Counted from the stretch's first letter, positions 55,264 to 64,000 are shown. The stretch is DNA of 64,000 nucleotides from Cohaesibacter celericrescens (GCF_002866925.1 NZ_PKUQ01000008.1:74592-138591); one strand, 5' to 3'. The notes: a model not told the origin generated them from the letters alone. A program made the numbers and translations.

Positions 55264-56244
55264 TTACTCAAAGTCAGCGCCACGGGGGCGATAGACATTA
55301 GTGTCTTGCCAATCTTCCATCAAGGCGCGCAAGCCCGGGTCGGATCCTTCAGGCAAGATAATTTTGGCGGTGACGATCAGATCACCGCGCTTCCCGTTCC
55401 GGTCAGGCAAGCCTTTGCCTTTAAGGCGCATCGATTTACCAGAACTCATGCCCGCAGGGACTTTGATCTCGACCTTGCCTTCCAATGTCGGAATGCGGAT
55501 CTTAGATCCCAGAACCGCTTCATAAAGCGTCAACGGCAAATCGAGGCGGATGTTGAGCTCGTCCACCTTGAACAGTCGATGTGGCAAGATTTCGATGGTC
55601 ACCAAAGCATCGCCAGCCGGGCCGGTGCGGCTTTCATAACCCTGCCCTTTCATGCGAATGGTCTGACCATCTTTCACCCCATGAGGCACTTTCATATCAA
55701 GGCTCTTACCAGTGGGCAGATGCACGCGCCGCTTTTCGTCGCTGACCAAATCTTCCAGTGTTACACTGAGCTTGGCATCTGCATCCTGACCCTTTTGTGG
55801 CTGGGCACGCTGTTGACCGCGCGCTCCTCCAAACGGGTCGCCTTGCGCACCAGTACGGAAGGGATCTCCACCGGCATGGCCACTGCCCCCCATATTGCCA
55901 AAAATCTCGCTCAAAATATCTTCTGCTGAGCCACCACCGGCACCGCCGAACGGGCTCCTGCCTCTGGTCGCTCCACCGGCACCACCAAACGGATGGCCGC
56001 CGCCAAAGCCCTGAAATTTTTCCTTGCCTTCAGCGTCGATCTCACCGCGGTCGAATTTGCCGCGCTTTTCTTTGTCCCCAAGAATCTCATAGGCCTGATT
56101 GACCTCGGAGAATCTTTCCTGTGCACCAGGGGCATCCTGGTTCTGGTCGGGGTGGTATTTTTTGGCAAGCTTGCGGAAAGCACTTTTGATCTCACGTTCA
56201 TCTGCAGACTTAGCCACACCAAGTACGCTGTATGGATCTCTCAT
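55264..56244 (-). CDS. DnaJ-like co-chaperone, CbpA type (no zinc domain)
   Basis: 326 residues from the ATG at 56244 (GAGGATAG); the frame opens 33 codons earlier without support. J domain with the HPD motif in KKYHPDQNQ, then a Gly/Phe-rich region (about 80-160) and two substrate-binding C-terminal domains. No CxxCxGxG zinc fingers, so class B. Stimulates Hsp70. The Gly/Phe region is rather long. Divergent from the M42 peptidase gene. Confidence 0.9.
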   Translation of the reverse strand: MRDPYSVLGVAKSADEREIKSAFRKLAKKYHPDQNQDAPGAQERFSEVNQAYEILGDKEKRGKFDRGEIDAEGKEKFQGFGGGHPFGGAGGATRGRSPFGGAGGGSAEDILSEIFGNMGGSGHAGGDPFRTGAQGDPFGGARGQQRAQPQKGQDADAKLSVTLEDLVSDEKRRVHLPTGKSLDMKVPHGVKDGQTIRMKGQGYESRTGPAGDALVTIEILPHRLFKVDELNIRLDLPLTLYEAVLGSKIRIPTLEGKVEIKVPAGMSSGKSMRLKGKGLPDRNGKRGDLIVTAKIILPEGSDPGLRALMEDWQDTNVYRPRGADFE

Positions 56245-56435
56245 ATCTATCCTCACCCCCATCGGTAAGCCCAAAGCGGCACTTGCCGACGGTGCTAAAA
56301 TTAGGTTTAAAAGCTCGAACGCGAGGCCTCGGCCCTTCATCAAGCAACCGCAGGCGCATCTCGCGCTGTTTTTTCTTCGTTACCACTGATATAGAGAGTT
56401 TCATTGTAAATTTCCATAGGAAGGTTGCTCAAACC

Positions 56436-57488
56436 ATGAACATCGAACTTCTGCGTCGTCTTTGTGAAACTCCCGGCGTTCCGGGCCGCGAACATCGGGT
56501 ACGCAGCCTGATTGAAGCGGAAATCGAAGGTCTGTTTGACGAGGTTTATACCGATCCGATGGGCTCACTGATCTGCACCCGCTATCCCACCAAAGATCAG
56601 GATGTGGACAACGATCCAGAGCGGGTCCTGCTGTTGTGCCATATGGATGAAATCGGCTTTCTTGTTAGCCATATTTCAGACAAGGGCTTTCTTCATGTCG
56701 ATCCTGTGGGCGGTTTTGACCCACGCACCTTGTTTGCGCGCCGTGTATTGGTCTGCACCAACGACGGTGACTTTAAAGGCGTGATGAATGCAGGCGGCAA
56801 AGCCTTGCATATTGCTTCACCTGAAGAACGCAAAAAAATCCCTGAAGTGACAGACTTTGTCGTCGATCTGGGGATGGGCGCTGAAGCCAAAGAGAAAATC
56901 AAAATAGGTGACTTCATCGTCATGGACGAACCTCTGCTCGATATGGGCCAGAAGATCGTCTCCAAAGCGCTGGATAACCGTATCGCTTGCTGGCTGGGCA
57001 TCGAAATTCTGCGTCAAATGATCAACAACGGTGATAAACACGCTTGCGAAATCACGGTTGCTTTCACCGCTCAGGAAGAAGTCGGCTTGCGCGGAGCCCG
57101 CACAGCGTCCTTCGGTGTTTCGCCTGATATCGCCTTTGGTATCGATACAACGTTGGCTTGCGATACACCTGGTACACCTGAAAAAGACACAGTCACGGTT
57201 CAGGGCAAAGGGTTTGGCCTGCATATCAAAGACGGCTCTTTCATCGCGGATATCGATTTGGTCGAAGAAATCGAAGCATTGGCAGCGGAAAAAGACATTC
57301 CAGCACAGCGCACCATTCTGGCCCGTGGCGGACAAGACGGCGCAGCTGGCCAACAAGCCGGCTCAGGTGCAAAAGCGGCTGGCATCGTTGTGGGTACCCG
57401 CTACATCCACACAGTGACTGAAATGATCGACAAAACCGATCTGGAGGCCGCTCGCGATATCATGGCGGCCTATTTGGCTAAGCACTGA
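56436..57488 (+). CDS. M42-family aminopeptidase (glutamyl aminopeptidase/FrvX type)
   Basis: 350 residues from the ATG at 56436, with AGGAAGG upstream; the long open frame before it antisenses the DnaJ gene start. Two-metal site residues: His in LLCHMDEIGF, bridging Asp in SKALDNRIACW, catalytic Glu pair in TAQEEVGLRG, Asp in FGIDTTLACD and His in TRYIHTVTEM. Cytoplasmic, often a dodecameric tetrahedral peptidase. Older annotations call this family endoglucanase. Confidence 0.92.
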   Translation: MNIELLRRLCETPGVPGREHRVRSLIEAEIEGLFDEVYTDPMGSLICTRYPTKDQDVDNDPERVLLLCHMDEIGFLVSHISDKGFLHVDPVGGFDPRTLFARRVLVCTNDGDFKGVMNAGGKALHIASPEERKKIPEVTDFVVDLGMGAEAKEKIKIGDFIVMDEPLLDMGQKIVSKALDNRIACWLGIEILRQMINNGDKHACEITVAFTAQEEVGLRGARTASFGVSPDIAFGIDTTLACDTPGTPEKDTVTVQGKGFGLHIKDGSFIADIDLVEEIEALAAEKDIPAQRTILARGGQDGAAGQQAGSGAKAAGIVVGTRYIHTVTEMIDKTDLEAARDIMAAYLAKH

Positions 57489-57498
57489 GTATAAGAAC

Positions 57499-57528
57499 AA
57501 AGGCCCCGCGATACAGGGCGGGGCCTTT
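57499..57528. terminator. Bidirectional terminator after the M42 peptidase gene
   Basis: AAAGGCCCCGC / GCGGGGCCTTT perfect 11-base stem with an 8-base loop, between the convergent peptidase and glutaminase genes. Confidence 0.9.
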
Positions 57529-57601
57529 ATGAAACGGCTTCTATTGCCATTTGTCGCTGACCATATAAGCCGCGTTTCAGACCAGCGTCAGGCACTGTCG
57601 G

Positions 57602-58534
57602 CTAGAACACGCCCCAATCGAGCTCGCGGGACATGCGCTCGGCGATGTAGGTTCCCATTTTGGAGTTGCCTTTCTCATTGAGGCCGGGTGACCAAATCGC
57701 GATGGAACCACGGCGTGGGGCAATAATCAACAATCCACCACCAACACCGGATTTAGACGGCAGGCCGACACGGAAGGCAAATTCCCCAGAGCCATCATAT
57801 TGGCCGCAGGTCATCATCAAGGCATTCAGCGAGCGTACTTTGGCGGGGGCGATCAGCTTGGGTGCATCGGGCAAACTGGCCAAATAGCGCCCAGCCTTGG
57901 CCAATTGCACAGTGGTCATTTCTATGGCGCATTGGTGATAATAGACGCCAAGGGTGTAATCGGGTTCATTGACCAGATTGTCATAGGAACGCAAATAATG
58001 AGCCAACGCCAGATTGCGATAGCCGGTCGTTTTCTCCGACTGCGCTACGCGTGCGTTGATGTGAATATCATCATCTTCGGCCGCAGCACGCACAAACTGT
58101 ATAATTTCAGACAAGGCTTCTTTGGGGGCATGGCCAGACAGCAGCGCATCTGTGGTGACGATGGCGCCCGCATTGATGAAGGGATTGCGTGGTTTTCCCT
58201 TTTCCTGTTCCAGCTTGAGAATCGAATCAAACGGATTGCCCGACGGTTCGCGCGCCACACGGTTCCATAAGCTATCCCCAATCCTCCCCAGCGCTATGGA
58301 CAGCGTAAAAACCTTGGAGATCGACTGAATGGAAAAGCCGGTTTTATAGTCACCTGCCGAGAGCACCCGTCCGTCTGCCAATGCCACCGAGATGGCCAAC
58401 TGCGCCGGATCAATATGCGCCAATTCAGGAATATAGTCCGCAGGTTTGCCCCAAAGCTCGGGATCTTCAGCCGCCAGCGCATGGGCGTCGCGCACCAGTC
58501 CTTCCAGATACTCAGTGCATATGTCTTTTGACAT
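57602..58534 (-). CDS. glsA: Glutaminase
   Basis: 310 residues, the typical length. Hydrolyses glutamine to glutamate and ammonia. Serine-dependent beta-lactamase-like fold: FSIQSISKVFTL (nucleophile Ser and Lys in SISK), NPFINAGAI, CAIEMTTVQLAKAG, GLPSKSGVGGG. Cytoplasmic, single gene, divergent from lrgA. May support acid tolerance or nitrogen supply. Confidence 0.95.
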   Translation of the reverse strand: MSKDICTEYLEGLVRDAHALAAEDPELWGKPADYIPELAHIDPAQLAISVALADGRVLSAGDYKTGFSIQSISKVFTLSIALGRIGDSLWNRVAREPSGNPFDSILKLEQEKGKPRNPFINAGAIVTTDALLSGHAPKEALSEIIQFVRAAAEDDDIHINARVAQSEKTTGYRNLALAHYLRSYDNLVNEPDYTLGVYYHQCAIEMTTVQLAKAGRYLASLPDAPKLIAPAKVRSLNALMMTCGQYDGSGEFAFRVGLPSKSGVGGGLLIIAPRRGSIAIWSPGLNEKGNSKMGTYIAERMSRELDWGVF

Positions 58535-58755
58535 GGTAGCAGTCGCCCCTTTTTTCGCTTATTTCTGCAATCAGCCATAGGTGATATGCGCATGCCTGTC
58601 TATTGGCAAGGGCAACCACGTTTTTCATGCTTTTGCTGAAAGTCTGAAAATAATATGCAGGCTTCCTCCACGGCGGTAATCCAGTATGGTCAGATCAAGG
58701 GATTTGACCTGAACGCCTTGGGTTTGCGGCCCCATTCACACCGAGAGGTGACGAT

Positions 58756-59139
58756 TTGTTATTCTATCTAACCGCGATATTTGTTTGTCAGCTTGTTGGC
58801 GAGGGGCTGGTCACTGTGCTTGGGCTGCCCGTACCAGGGCCTGTGGCGGGTATGGCCTTGCTGTTTGCTGGGCTCATGATCAAAGGTTCTATTCCCGATG
58901 ATCTGGCCATGGTTGGTGACACATTGCTCAAGCATCTGTCCCTTTTGTTCATCCCTGCCGGAGTTGGCGTAATGCTGCATGCGGCGCTTCTTAAGCGCGA
59001 GATCATACCGCTGTCGGTCTCTCTTGTGGTCAGTACTCTGCTTGCCATTGCGGTCACTGGTCTTTTGATGAGCTGGTTCATGCGAGGAAAATCAGCGCTC
59101 TCAACCGACGGGCAGGCTTCAGGAGAGCAGAAGAAATGA
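58756..59139 (+). CDS. lrgA: LrgA/CidA-family holin-like protein
   Basis: 127 residues, TTG start with GAGAGGTG upstream. Four membrane segments with LGLPVPGPVAGMALL and LLFIPAGVGVM, both diagnostic. With LrgB it affects murein hydrolase activity and also exports or imports small organic acids in plants and some bacteria. Overlaps lrgB by 4 bases. Confidence 0.9.
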   Translation: MLFYLTAIFVCQLVGEGLVTVLGLPVPGPVAGMALLFAGLMIKGSIPDDLAMVGDTLLKHLSLLFIPAGVGVMLHAALLKREIIPLSVSLVVSTLLAIAVTGLLMSWFMRGKSALSTDGQASGEQKK

Positions 59140-59852
59140 GCGATTTTGAAAGCCTCTGGGTTTATCTCAGCGCCAGCCCGCTGTTCCACCTCACTTTGAC
59201 ATTGATCGCTTATCAAATCGGACTTTATCTCTACACCAAAGCTGGCATGACCCCGCTGCTCAATCCAGTGCTCTTGGCGATCATCATTGTGGTTGCGGTA
59301 CTCTATGTCAGCGGCACGCCCTATCAGGCCTATTTTGATGGTGCCAAATTTGTGCATTTCTTGCTCGGCCCTGCGACGGTGGCGCTGGCTATTCCTCTGT
59401 ATCGGCAATTTGACAAAGTGCGGCGGTCGGCGGTGGCGATATTGGTCAGTGTGTTGAGCGGGTCATTTGTAGCGGCCAGCTCGGCGGTGTTGATCGCTTG
59501 GGCATTGGGTGGCTCGGAACAGTCGTTTCTGTCACTTGCGCCCAAATCAGTCACCGCCCCCGTCGCCATGGGCATCACGCGCGAATTGGGTGGGTTGCCT
59601 TCATTAACCGCCGTGTTGGTTATTTCTACCGGTATTTTGGGCGCTGCGCTTGGCCCCTACCTGCTTACGCTGATTGGTGTAAAAAGCTGGGCCGCACGCG
59701 GGCTTGCCATTGGCACTGCAAGCCACGGAATCGGAACGGCGCGCAAGATTCAGGTCAACGAAGAAGCCGGCGCTTTCTCCGGCCTCGCAATGGGGCTCAA
59801 TGCCTTGGCGACCGCCATCCTGTTGCCGTTGATTTGGTTCTGGTTGTTCTAG
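59136..59852 (+). CDS. lrgB: LrgB/CidB-family membrane protein
   Basis: 238 residues, about seven membrane segments; signature stretches LLGPATVALAIPLYRQ, PKSVTAPVAMGI and ASHGIGTAR are present. Couples with LrgA through the ATGA overlap. Ends 9 bases from the stop of the convergent ubiquitin-autotransporter gene, so there is no space for separate terminators. Confidence 0.92.
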   Translation: MSDFESLWVYLSASPLFHLTLTLIAYQIGLYLYTKAGMTPLLNPVLLAIIIVVAVLYVSGTPYQAYFDGAKFVHFLLGPATVALAIPLYRQFDKVRRSAVAILVSVLSGSFVAASSAVLIAWALGGSEQSFLSLAPKSVTAPVAMGITRELGGLPSLTAVLVISTGILGAALGPYLLTLIGVKSWAARGLAIGTASHGIGTARKIQVNEEAGAFSGLAMGLNALATAILLPLIWFWLF

Positions 59853-59861
59853 CCCCAGACA

Positions 59862-61229
59862 CTAGAAGTTGGTTTGATACCGCAAAGCCAAGCTGGCGCG
59901 CGTTGTGCTGCCTAGTCGCTCGACATCCACAGTGCCAGACATGCTGCCCTGCCCAGCAAGAGATTGGGAAGCCAGAGAGACACTCGCCCCTCCCCCGCAA
60001 TCAAGATCACTTTGATCGGTCCAAACCTGTTCGCACGCCAGACTGGGGCCCATTGAGGCGCTGGTCTTCCATTTTTGGGAGGTTAGAGTATCGAGTGAAA
60101 CCTGCACTTGAGGCAAGAAACGCAAACGCGCGAGGGTCACACTGTTGCTTTTCAAAGACACGCCCGAAGAGCTGCCGGCGACTGTTGCGTCAAAGTCTTC
60201 TGCCATGCTGGTGCTATGGGCCAAGAGGGCCGAGACTTCAGGCAATAATTTGAATGAGCCATAGTCAATTTCACCACTCAGACCACTACCCACTTGCGCC
60301 CAACCAGACCAGTATGAGCCTTTGACGTCCAAAGTGCCGTCTGACATTGCCAATTCGCTCTGGCGGGCCCCAACCTGCACAAACATATCGCCATAAAAAG
60401 CACTATTGATTCTCGTAACGACATAAGCCCCGACAGAGGCACCTAGATTATTCTGTTCTCCAGTGAATGAACCAGTTACATCCGCCTGTCCTGCATCAAG
60501 TCCGAGAAAATATCCCATCATGAAATCCGGAGAGAGCACGTGCTCTCGTGCGAGTTTGGTGCTGCCCATTAAACTGGCTGCACCATTGTCCTGATAGGTA
60601 AATTCAACATCGCCCATGATGACAAAACGGGCTTGTATATCGCTGGCTTCATCTTCATAAGTCGCCAGCCCTTCAGCGGCCATTACTGAAGGATGCAACC
60701 GGATATCGGTTTGATAGGACAATGGGCCTGAAGAGGCTGTTTGTGGCGCCCCGACGGAAGAGAACGCACCGCCACCATTTTGAAGGCGGGTTCGCGCTTG
60801 AGTCACAAAGCGGCGCGTTCCACCAACTTGCAATTCCAAAGAAACTCTCTCATTTGAGTTTAAGGTTGACTGGATAGTTGTTTTCTTTTCCTCAACACTC
60901 GCCGCAGGACCGCTTGATTTAAGCGTCAACTGAATCGTCGATTCTTTCTGAATATTATAGTCGGAAAGCGTGCGTCCTTCCGCCAGTGTTTTACCGGCAA
61001 ACGTCAAGATTTGCTGGTCAGGAGCAATGTCTTCCTTTTCTTGAACCTTAGACTTCACATTTTCGATGGTATCGTTGGCTTCCACATCCAGAGAGATGGT
61101 TTTACCCGTATGGGTTTTGACAAAAATCTGCATCGCCGATGCGCTGGCCATTGTCAGAAAACAGGCCGATAGACTGAGTGCTATGAAAAGAAATGATTTT
61201 TGAAAAAAACAAAATGGCGAATAGCGCAT
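59862..61229 (-). CDS. Secreted ubiquitin domain fused to an autotransporter-like beta-barrel
   Basis: 455 residues. Residues 1-32 are a signal peptide (hydrophobic 12-26, likely cleavage after ASASA). Residues 33-108 are a full ubiquitin fold: 54 of 76 positions equal human ubiquitin by hand alignment, including MQIFVKT, TIENVK, PDQQ, FAGK and [14 protein letters not shown]. Lys 6, 11, 27, 29, 33, 48 and 63 are all kept. Changed are Leu8 to His, Arg42 to Ile, Ile44 to Thr, Val70 to Thr, and the RLRGG tail to KSSGP. A linker (109-185) is followed by alternating amphipathic strands to the C-terminal aromatic QTNF, about 265 residues, like autotransporter barrels; Cys399 and Cys411 could form a loop disulfide. 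An LSAC lipobox-like match (20-23) is an alternative to signal peptidase I. Weak ribosome-binding site; the next gene upstream is dxs, 171 bases away. No enzyme of ubiquitin conjugation is nearby. Likely a surface-exposed ubiquitin mimic; function unknown. Confidence 0.92.
   Translation of the reverse strand: MRYSPFCFFQKSFLFIALSLSACFLTMASASAMQIFVKTHTGKTISLDVEANDTIENVKSKVQEKEDIAPDQQILTFAGKTLAEGRTLSDYNIQKESTIQLTLKSSGPAASVEEKKTTIQSTLNSNERVSLELQVGGTRRFVTQARTRLQNGGGAFSSVGAPQTASSGPLSYQTDIRLHPSVMAAEGLATYEDEASDIQARFVIMGDVEFTYQDNGAASLMGSTKLAREHVLSPDFMMGYFLGLDAGQADVTGSFTGEQNNLGASVGAYVVTRINSAFYGDMFVQVGARQSELAMSDGTLDVKGSYWSGWAQVGSGLSGEIDYGSFKLLPEVSALLAHSTSMAEDFDATVAGSSSGVSLKSNSVTLARLRFLPQVQVSLDTLTSQKWKTSASMGPSLACEQVWTDQSDLDCGGGASVSLASQSLAGQGSMSGTVDVERLGSTTRASLALRYQTNF
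60906..61133 (-). other. Ubiquitin domain within the autotransporter gene
   Basis: Encodes residues 33-108, equal to ubiquitin 1-76. Codon use blends with the surrounding genes, so a eukaryotic origin, if any, is not recent. Confidence 0.95.
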
Positions 61230-61267
61230 ATAACACCCAGAATAGAAACAAAAGTAGAATCAATTCG

Positions 61268-61276
61268 TTATATTAG
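61268..61276 (-). promoter_or_regulatory. Possible -10 element of the ubiquitin-autotransporter gene
   Basis: TAATATAAC on the minus strand in the 171-base gap after dxs, about 40 bases before the ATG. No good -35 is seen, so this is tentative. Confidence 0.25.
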
Positions 61277-61400
61277 CCATCAGCTTTGATCTAGAAAGAA
61301 TCCCGAGTGCCCTCAAGACAAAGTTTGTTGCTGTTATCAACACAATATAGGTAATAATGCGCAAAACAACGCAAGCTGGTTGTTCTCGGAGGAGAAGTCT

Positions 61401-63320
61401 TCAGGCGATTTCGCCCGCTTCGATCGCTTCGTTGATGTTGCGGCCCAGTGCTTCAAATACTGTGCGCACGATGCCGTCGGCATCGAGCATGCTATTGGCA
61501 TACATCGCGTCTGGTTTGCCATGATCGGTATATTCGTCAGGCATAGTCAGGCTGCGGATCTTCAGGGCACCATCAAGCGCACCTTCCGCTGCCAGCATAT
61601 GCAGCACCTGTCCGCCAAAGCCGCCCGCAACCCCTTCTTCGATGGTGATCAGCATCTCATGGGTACCTGCGAGCTTGAGAATCATGTCTTTGTCGAGTGG
61701 TTTGGCAAAACGGGCGTCGGCCACCGAGGTAGACAGGCCATAGCCATCGAGCCGTTCGGCTGCGATGAGGCTTTCTGCTAAACGTGTCCCGAAGGAAAGA
61801 ATGGCAACTTTGCTACCATCCTTCATCATGCGGCCTTTGCCTATTTCCAGCGGCACGCCTTCTTCAGGCATATCAACACCAACACCTTCCCCGCGTGGAT
61901 AGCGAAAAGCAATGGGACCGTCGTTATAGGCGGCAGCGGTGGCGACCATATGCACCAACTCTGCCTCGTCGGCGGCGGCCATCACCACCATGTTGGGCAA
62001 GGAGGCAAGAAAACCGATGTCGAACGAGCCTGCATGGGTGGGGCCGTCAGCGCCGACAAATCCGGCACGATCAATGGGAAAGCGCACCGGCAGTTTCTGA
62101 ATGGCCACGTCATGCACCACTTGATCATAGGCGCGCTGCAAGAAAGTGGAATAGATGGCGCAGAAAGGTTTGTATCCTTCACATGCCATACCAGCGGCAA
62201 AGGTGACCGCATGTTGCTCGGCGATGCCCACATCAAAGGTGCGGGTTGGAAAGTCTTTTTCAAAGATATCAACGCCGGTGCCGGACGGCATGGCCGCAGT
62301 GATAGCGACAATCTTGTCGTCCTTGTGAGCTTCTTTGGTCAGGCTCTGGCCGAACACTTTGGTATAGCTGGGGGCGTTGCTCGGAGCTTTGACCTGCGCG
62401 CCGGTGACCACGTCGAATTTCGAGACGCCGTGATATTTGTCCCGCGCATGTTCAGCAGGACCATAGCCCTTGCCTTTTTGCGTCACCACATGAACAAGGA
62501 TCGGCCCCTTGTCGATATCGCGGACATTTTTCAGGATGGGCAGCATATGTTCAAGATTATGACCGTCAATAGGACCGACATAATAGAAACCAAGCTCTTC
62601 AAACAACGTGCCGCCAGTTACAAAAGAGCGGGCAAATTCTTCTGCCTTAGCGGCCTTTTCCTTAAAAAAGCGCGGCATAGAATAGGCCAGCTGTTTGGCG
62701 ACATCGCGAAGCGACAAAAAGGTTTTGCCCGATATAAGCCGCGCCAAATAAGCGCTCATGGCACCGGTCGGCGGTGCAATAGACATATCATTGTCATTGA
62801 GAATGACTATCAGGCGGCTGTCCAGAGCACCGGCATTGTTCATGGCTTCATAGGCCATACCTGCGCTCATGGCACCATCGCCGATGACTGCGATGACATT
62901 GCGGTCTGTACCCTCAAGATCAGAGGCAACCTGCATGCCCAAGCCCGCAGAAATGGAGGTGGAGCTGTGGCCCGCTCCAAAGGGGTCAAACTCGCTCTCG
63001 GCCCGTTTGGTAAAACCGGACAGGCCGTTGGGCTGGCGCAAGGTGCGCATGCGGTCTCGGCGACCTGTCATGATTTTGTGTGGATAGGCCTGATGCCCGA
63101 CATCCCAAATGATGCGATCATGGGGGGTATTAAACACATGGTGGAGCGCGACGGTCAACTCAACCACACCCAATCCGGCACCCAGATGACCGCCGGTGAC
63201 AGACACCGCATCGATCATTTCCGTGCGGACATCATCCACCAAGCTTTTCAGCTGGGGTAAATCGAGAGAGCGAACATCATCAATAGAGGTGATGCTATCG
63301 AGCATTGGTGTTTGGGACAC
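61401..63320 (-). CDS. dxs: 1-deoxy-D-xylulose-5-phosphate synthase
   Basis: 639 residues, GTG start with GGTGGA upstream (ATG six codons in is the alternative). First step of the MEP isoprenoid pathway: pyruvate plus glyceraldehyde-3-phosphate. Thiamine-diphosphate motif [18 protein letters not shown] with NDNDMSI, early [14 protein letters not shown] and [11 protein letters not shown], then [16 protein letters not shown] and [15 protein letters not shown]. Complete. In many alphaproteobacteria xseB and dxs are neighbours; here they are far apart. Confidence 0.96.
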   Translation of the reverse strand: MSQTPMLDSITSIDDVRSLDLPQLKSLVDDVRTEMIDAVSVTGGHLGAGLGVVELTVALHHVFNTPHDRIIWDVGHQAYPHKIMTGRRDRMRTLRQPNGLSGFTKRAESEFDPFGAGHSSTSISAGLGMQVASDLEGTDRNVIAVIGDGAMSAGMAYEAMNNAGALDSRLIVILNDNDMSIAPPTGAMSAYLARLISGKTFLSLRDVAKQLAYSMPRFFKEKAAKAEEFARSFVTGGTLFEELGFYYVGPIDGHNLEHMLPILKNVRDIDKGPILVHVVTQKGKGYGPAEHARDKYHGVSKFDVVTGAQVKAPSNAPSYTKVFGQSLTKEAHKDDKIVAITAAMPSGTGVDIFEKDFPTRTFDVGIAEQHAVTFAAGMACEGYKPFCAIYSTFLQRAYDQVVHDVAIQKLPVRFPIDRAGFVGADGPTHAGSFDIGFLASLPNMVVMAAADEAELVHMVATAAAYNDGPIAFRYPRGEGVGVDMPEEGVPLEIGKGRMMKDGSKVAILSFGTRLAESLIAAERLDGYGLSTSVADARFAKPLDKDMILKLAGTHEMLITIEEGVAGGFGGQVLHMLAAEGALDGALKIRSLTMPDEYTDHGKPDAMYANSMLDADGIVRTVFEALGRNINEAIEAGEIA

Positions 63321-63604
63321 TTAATCCACCCGTGTCTTAATATTTGTCTTTCGGCTTCTTTATACGCTCCCAAACAACGATAGGATCGCATTACCAGCTT
63401 CATTGCTGTTGGTCATAGATGGCCGTCAGTTCGCATTTTCAGACCTAATCGGTCCGGTCTATACCGAAAGCAAGATAAGGGCAAGAAAAAGGCTTCCCCT
63501 CAAATGGTCCGTTCGACCTAGTAATACTGGTAATTTCCCCGGAATTCGATATTCTTACCTACGTAAAATGACTAAATTTACTCGCAGCAAAGGGGGATAA
63601 CGCT

Positions 63605-63979
63605 GTGTTCCATCGTATTTGCCTATTCATCGTTTCAATTATTCTATCCACATTGCTCACATCCGGAGCATCCGCCCAAGATTATTACGGCGCAATTGCA
63701 GTCGCATCAAACGGTGCTCACGGATATTCCTTTGACTACAATACCAAAAGACAAGCGCAAAACAGAGCCCTAAGCGAATGCAGACAACAAGGACGCAACT
63801 GCAAAGTTGCCCTTTGGTTTCGCAATGCCTGCGGTGTGTTGGCAATGAACCGGCAAAACAGCTGGGCAACCGCATGGGGTGATACGCGCCGCTATGCCGA
63901 GCAGCTGGCTTTGCGGTCATGCAATAATAAATATGGTGGTTGTTTCGTGAAACGATGGGTTTGCACGGCCGGTCGCTAG
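63605..63979 (+). CDS. Secreted DUF4189 protein
   Basis: 124 residues, GTG start just after AAGGGGGATAA. Signal peptide ending SGASAQ, then the DUF4189 pattern DYYGAIAVASNGAHGYSFDYNTKRQAQNRALSEC with six cysteines in all, likely paired. Small periplasmic or extracellular protein of unknown function; some members are virulence-associated. Upstream frame at 63403-63600 is not supported. Close to the window end. Confidence 0.82.
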   Translation: MFHRICLFIVSIILSTLLTSGASAQDYYGAIAVASNGAHGYSFDYNTKRQAQNRALSECRQQGRNCKVALWFRNACGVLAMNRQNSWATAWGDTRRYAEQLALRSCNNKYGGCFVKRWVCTAGR

Positions 63980-64000
63980 GCTCAGGACTCATTGATTGAG

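Noticed and set aside
56232..56435. 68-residue N-terminal extension of the M42 peptidase
   Set aside because: Overlaps the DnaJ-like gene start in antisense; family N-terminus and AGGAAGG mark 56436 as the start.
60906..61133. Ubiquitin segment as eukaryotic contamination or chimeric assembly
   Set aside because: It is in one frame between a bacterial signal peptide and an outer-membrane barrel, its codons match the surroundings, and the protein differs from eukaryotic ubiquitin at 22 positions.
61950..63260. 436-codon open frame on the plus strand opposite dxs
   Set aside because: Antisense shadow of a complete, well-recognised dxs gene; product has no family features.
63403..63600. 65-codon plus-strand frame before the DUF4189 gene
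   Set aside because: No ribosome-binding site, no family features; the stop abuts the real ribosome-binding site of the next gene.
1..64000. tRNA, rRNA, CRISPR, IS or prophage signals
   Set aside because: No cloverleaf with TTCGA-type arm, no repeat-spacer array, no transposase or integrase frame found on reading both strands.

Overview
This window reads as chromosomal DNA of a marine alphaproteobacterium, most likely of the order Hyphomicrobiales (a Cohaesibacter- or Pseudovibrio-like organism; this is inference from gene content, not a database match). The supporting signs are a BcsN-type cellulose locus, the split F0 operon atpI-atpB-atpE-b'-b typical of alphaproteobacteria, an AcuR/AcuI acrylate module and a DmdC-like acyl-CoA dehydrogenase as found in DMSP-using marine bacteria, and moderate base composition. 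I saw no tRNA, rRNA, CRISPR array, insertion sequence or prophage.

Layout. 1-4.1 kb: the end of a cellulose synthesis operon (GH8 endoglucanase, TPR protein, BcsN lipoprotein). 4.1-5.8 kb: acuR-acuI with a perfect operator on the acuR start. 5.9-12.6 kb: a ugpBAEC glycerol-3-phosphate importer whose fifth gene is an endonuclease/exonuclease/phosphatase-type hydrolase rather than UgpQ, divergent from a LacI regulator and preceded by a Pho-box-like array. 12.6-22 kb: isochorismatase-type hydrolase, secreted 5'-nucleotidase, a NemR-like regulator with curA (two identical operator boxes), YchJ protein, SGNH hydrolase, enoyl-CoA hydratase, xseB, lipoprotein, histone-deacetylase-fold enzyme. 22-27 kb: two DUF805 proteins and nadA-nadB-nadC. 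27.8-33.7 kb: MFS carrier, lipoprotein, pdxH, FG-GAP-like protein, ArgO exporter, a 51-residue protein, a TetR regulator. 34-37 kb: F0 ATP synthase. 37.6-41 kb: a paired active/inactive M16 protease. 41-47.4 kb: DmdC-like dehydrogenase, Sua5, MscL, Tat-exported nucleotidase, VOC protein. 47.4-50.5 kb: an unusual envelope operon (OmpA-like protein, 35-residue membrane protein, membrane-anchored protein with a duplicated helix-hairpin-helix module). 50.7-59.9 kb: YcaQ-type glycosylase, HAD hydrolase, DEAD-box helicase with a cold shock protein, CbpA-like DnaJ, M42 peptidase, glutaminase, LrgAB. 59.9-64 kb: a ubiquitin-autotransporter fusion, dxs, and a DUF4189 protein.

The standout is the minus-strand gene at 59862-61229. 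It encodes a signal peptide, then a complete ubiquitin fold 54/76 identical to human ubiquitin by my hand alignment, then a linker and an autotransporter-like outer-membrane beta-barrel ending in Phe. Predicted signal-peptide cleavage would expose ubiquitin Met1 as the mature N-terminus. All seven ubiquitin lysines are kept, but the C-terminal Gly-Gly and the Leu8/Ile44/Val70 patch are lost. I know of no described system of this architecture; it looks like a surface-displayed ubiquitin mimic.

Other linked themes are phosphate scavenging (ugp operon, two secreted nucleotidases, Pho-like boxes), electrophile handling (AcuR/AcuI and NemR-like/CurA, both TetR regulators with a conserved-looking Cys), and envelope functions (MscL, LrgAB, OmpA-like operon, cellulose).
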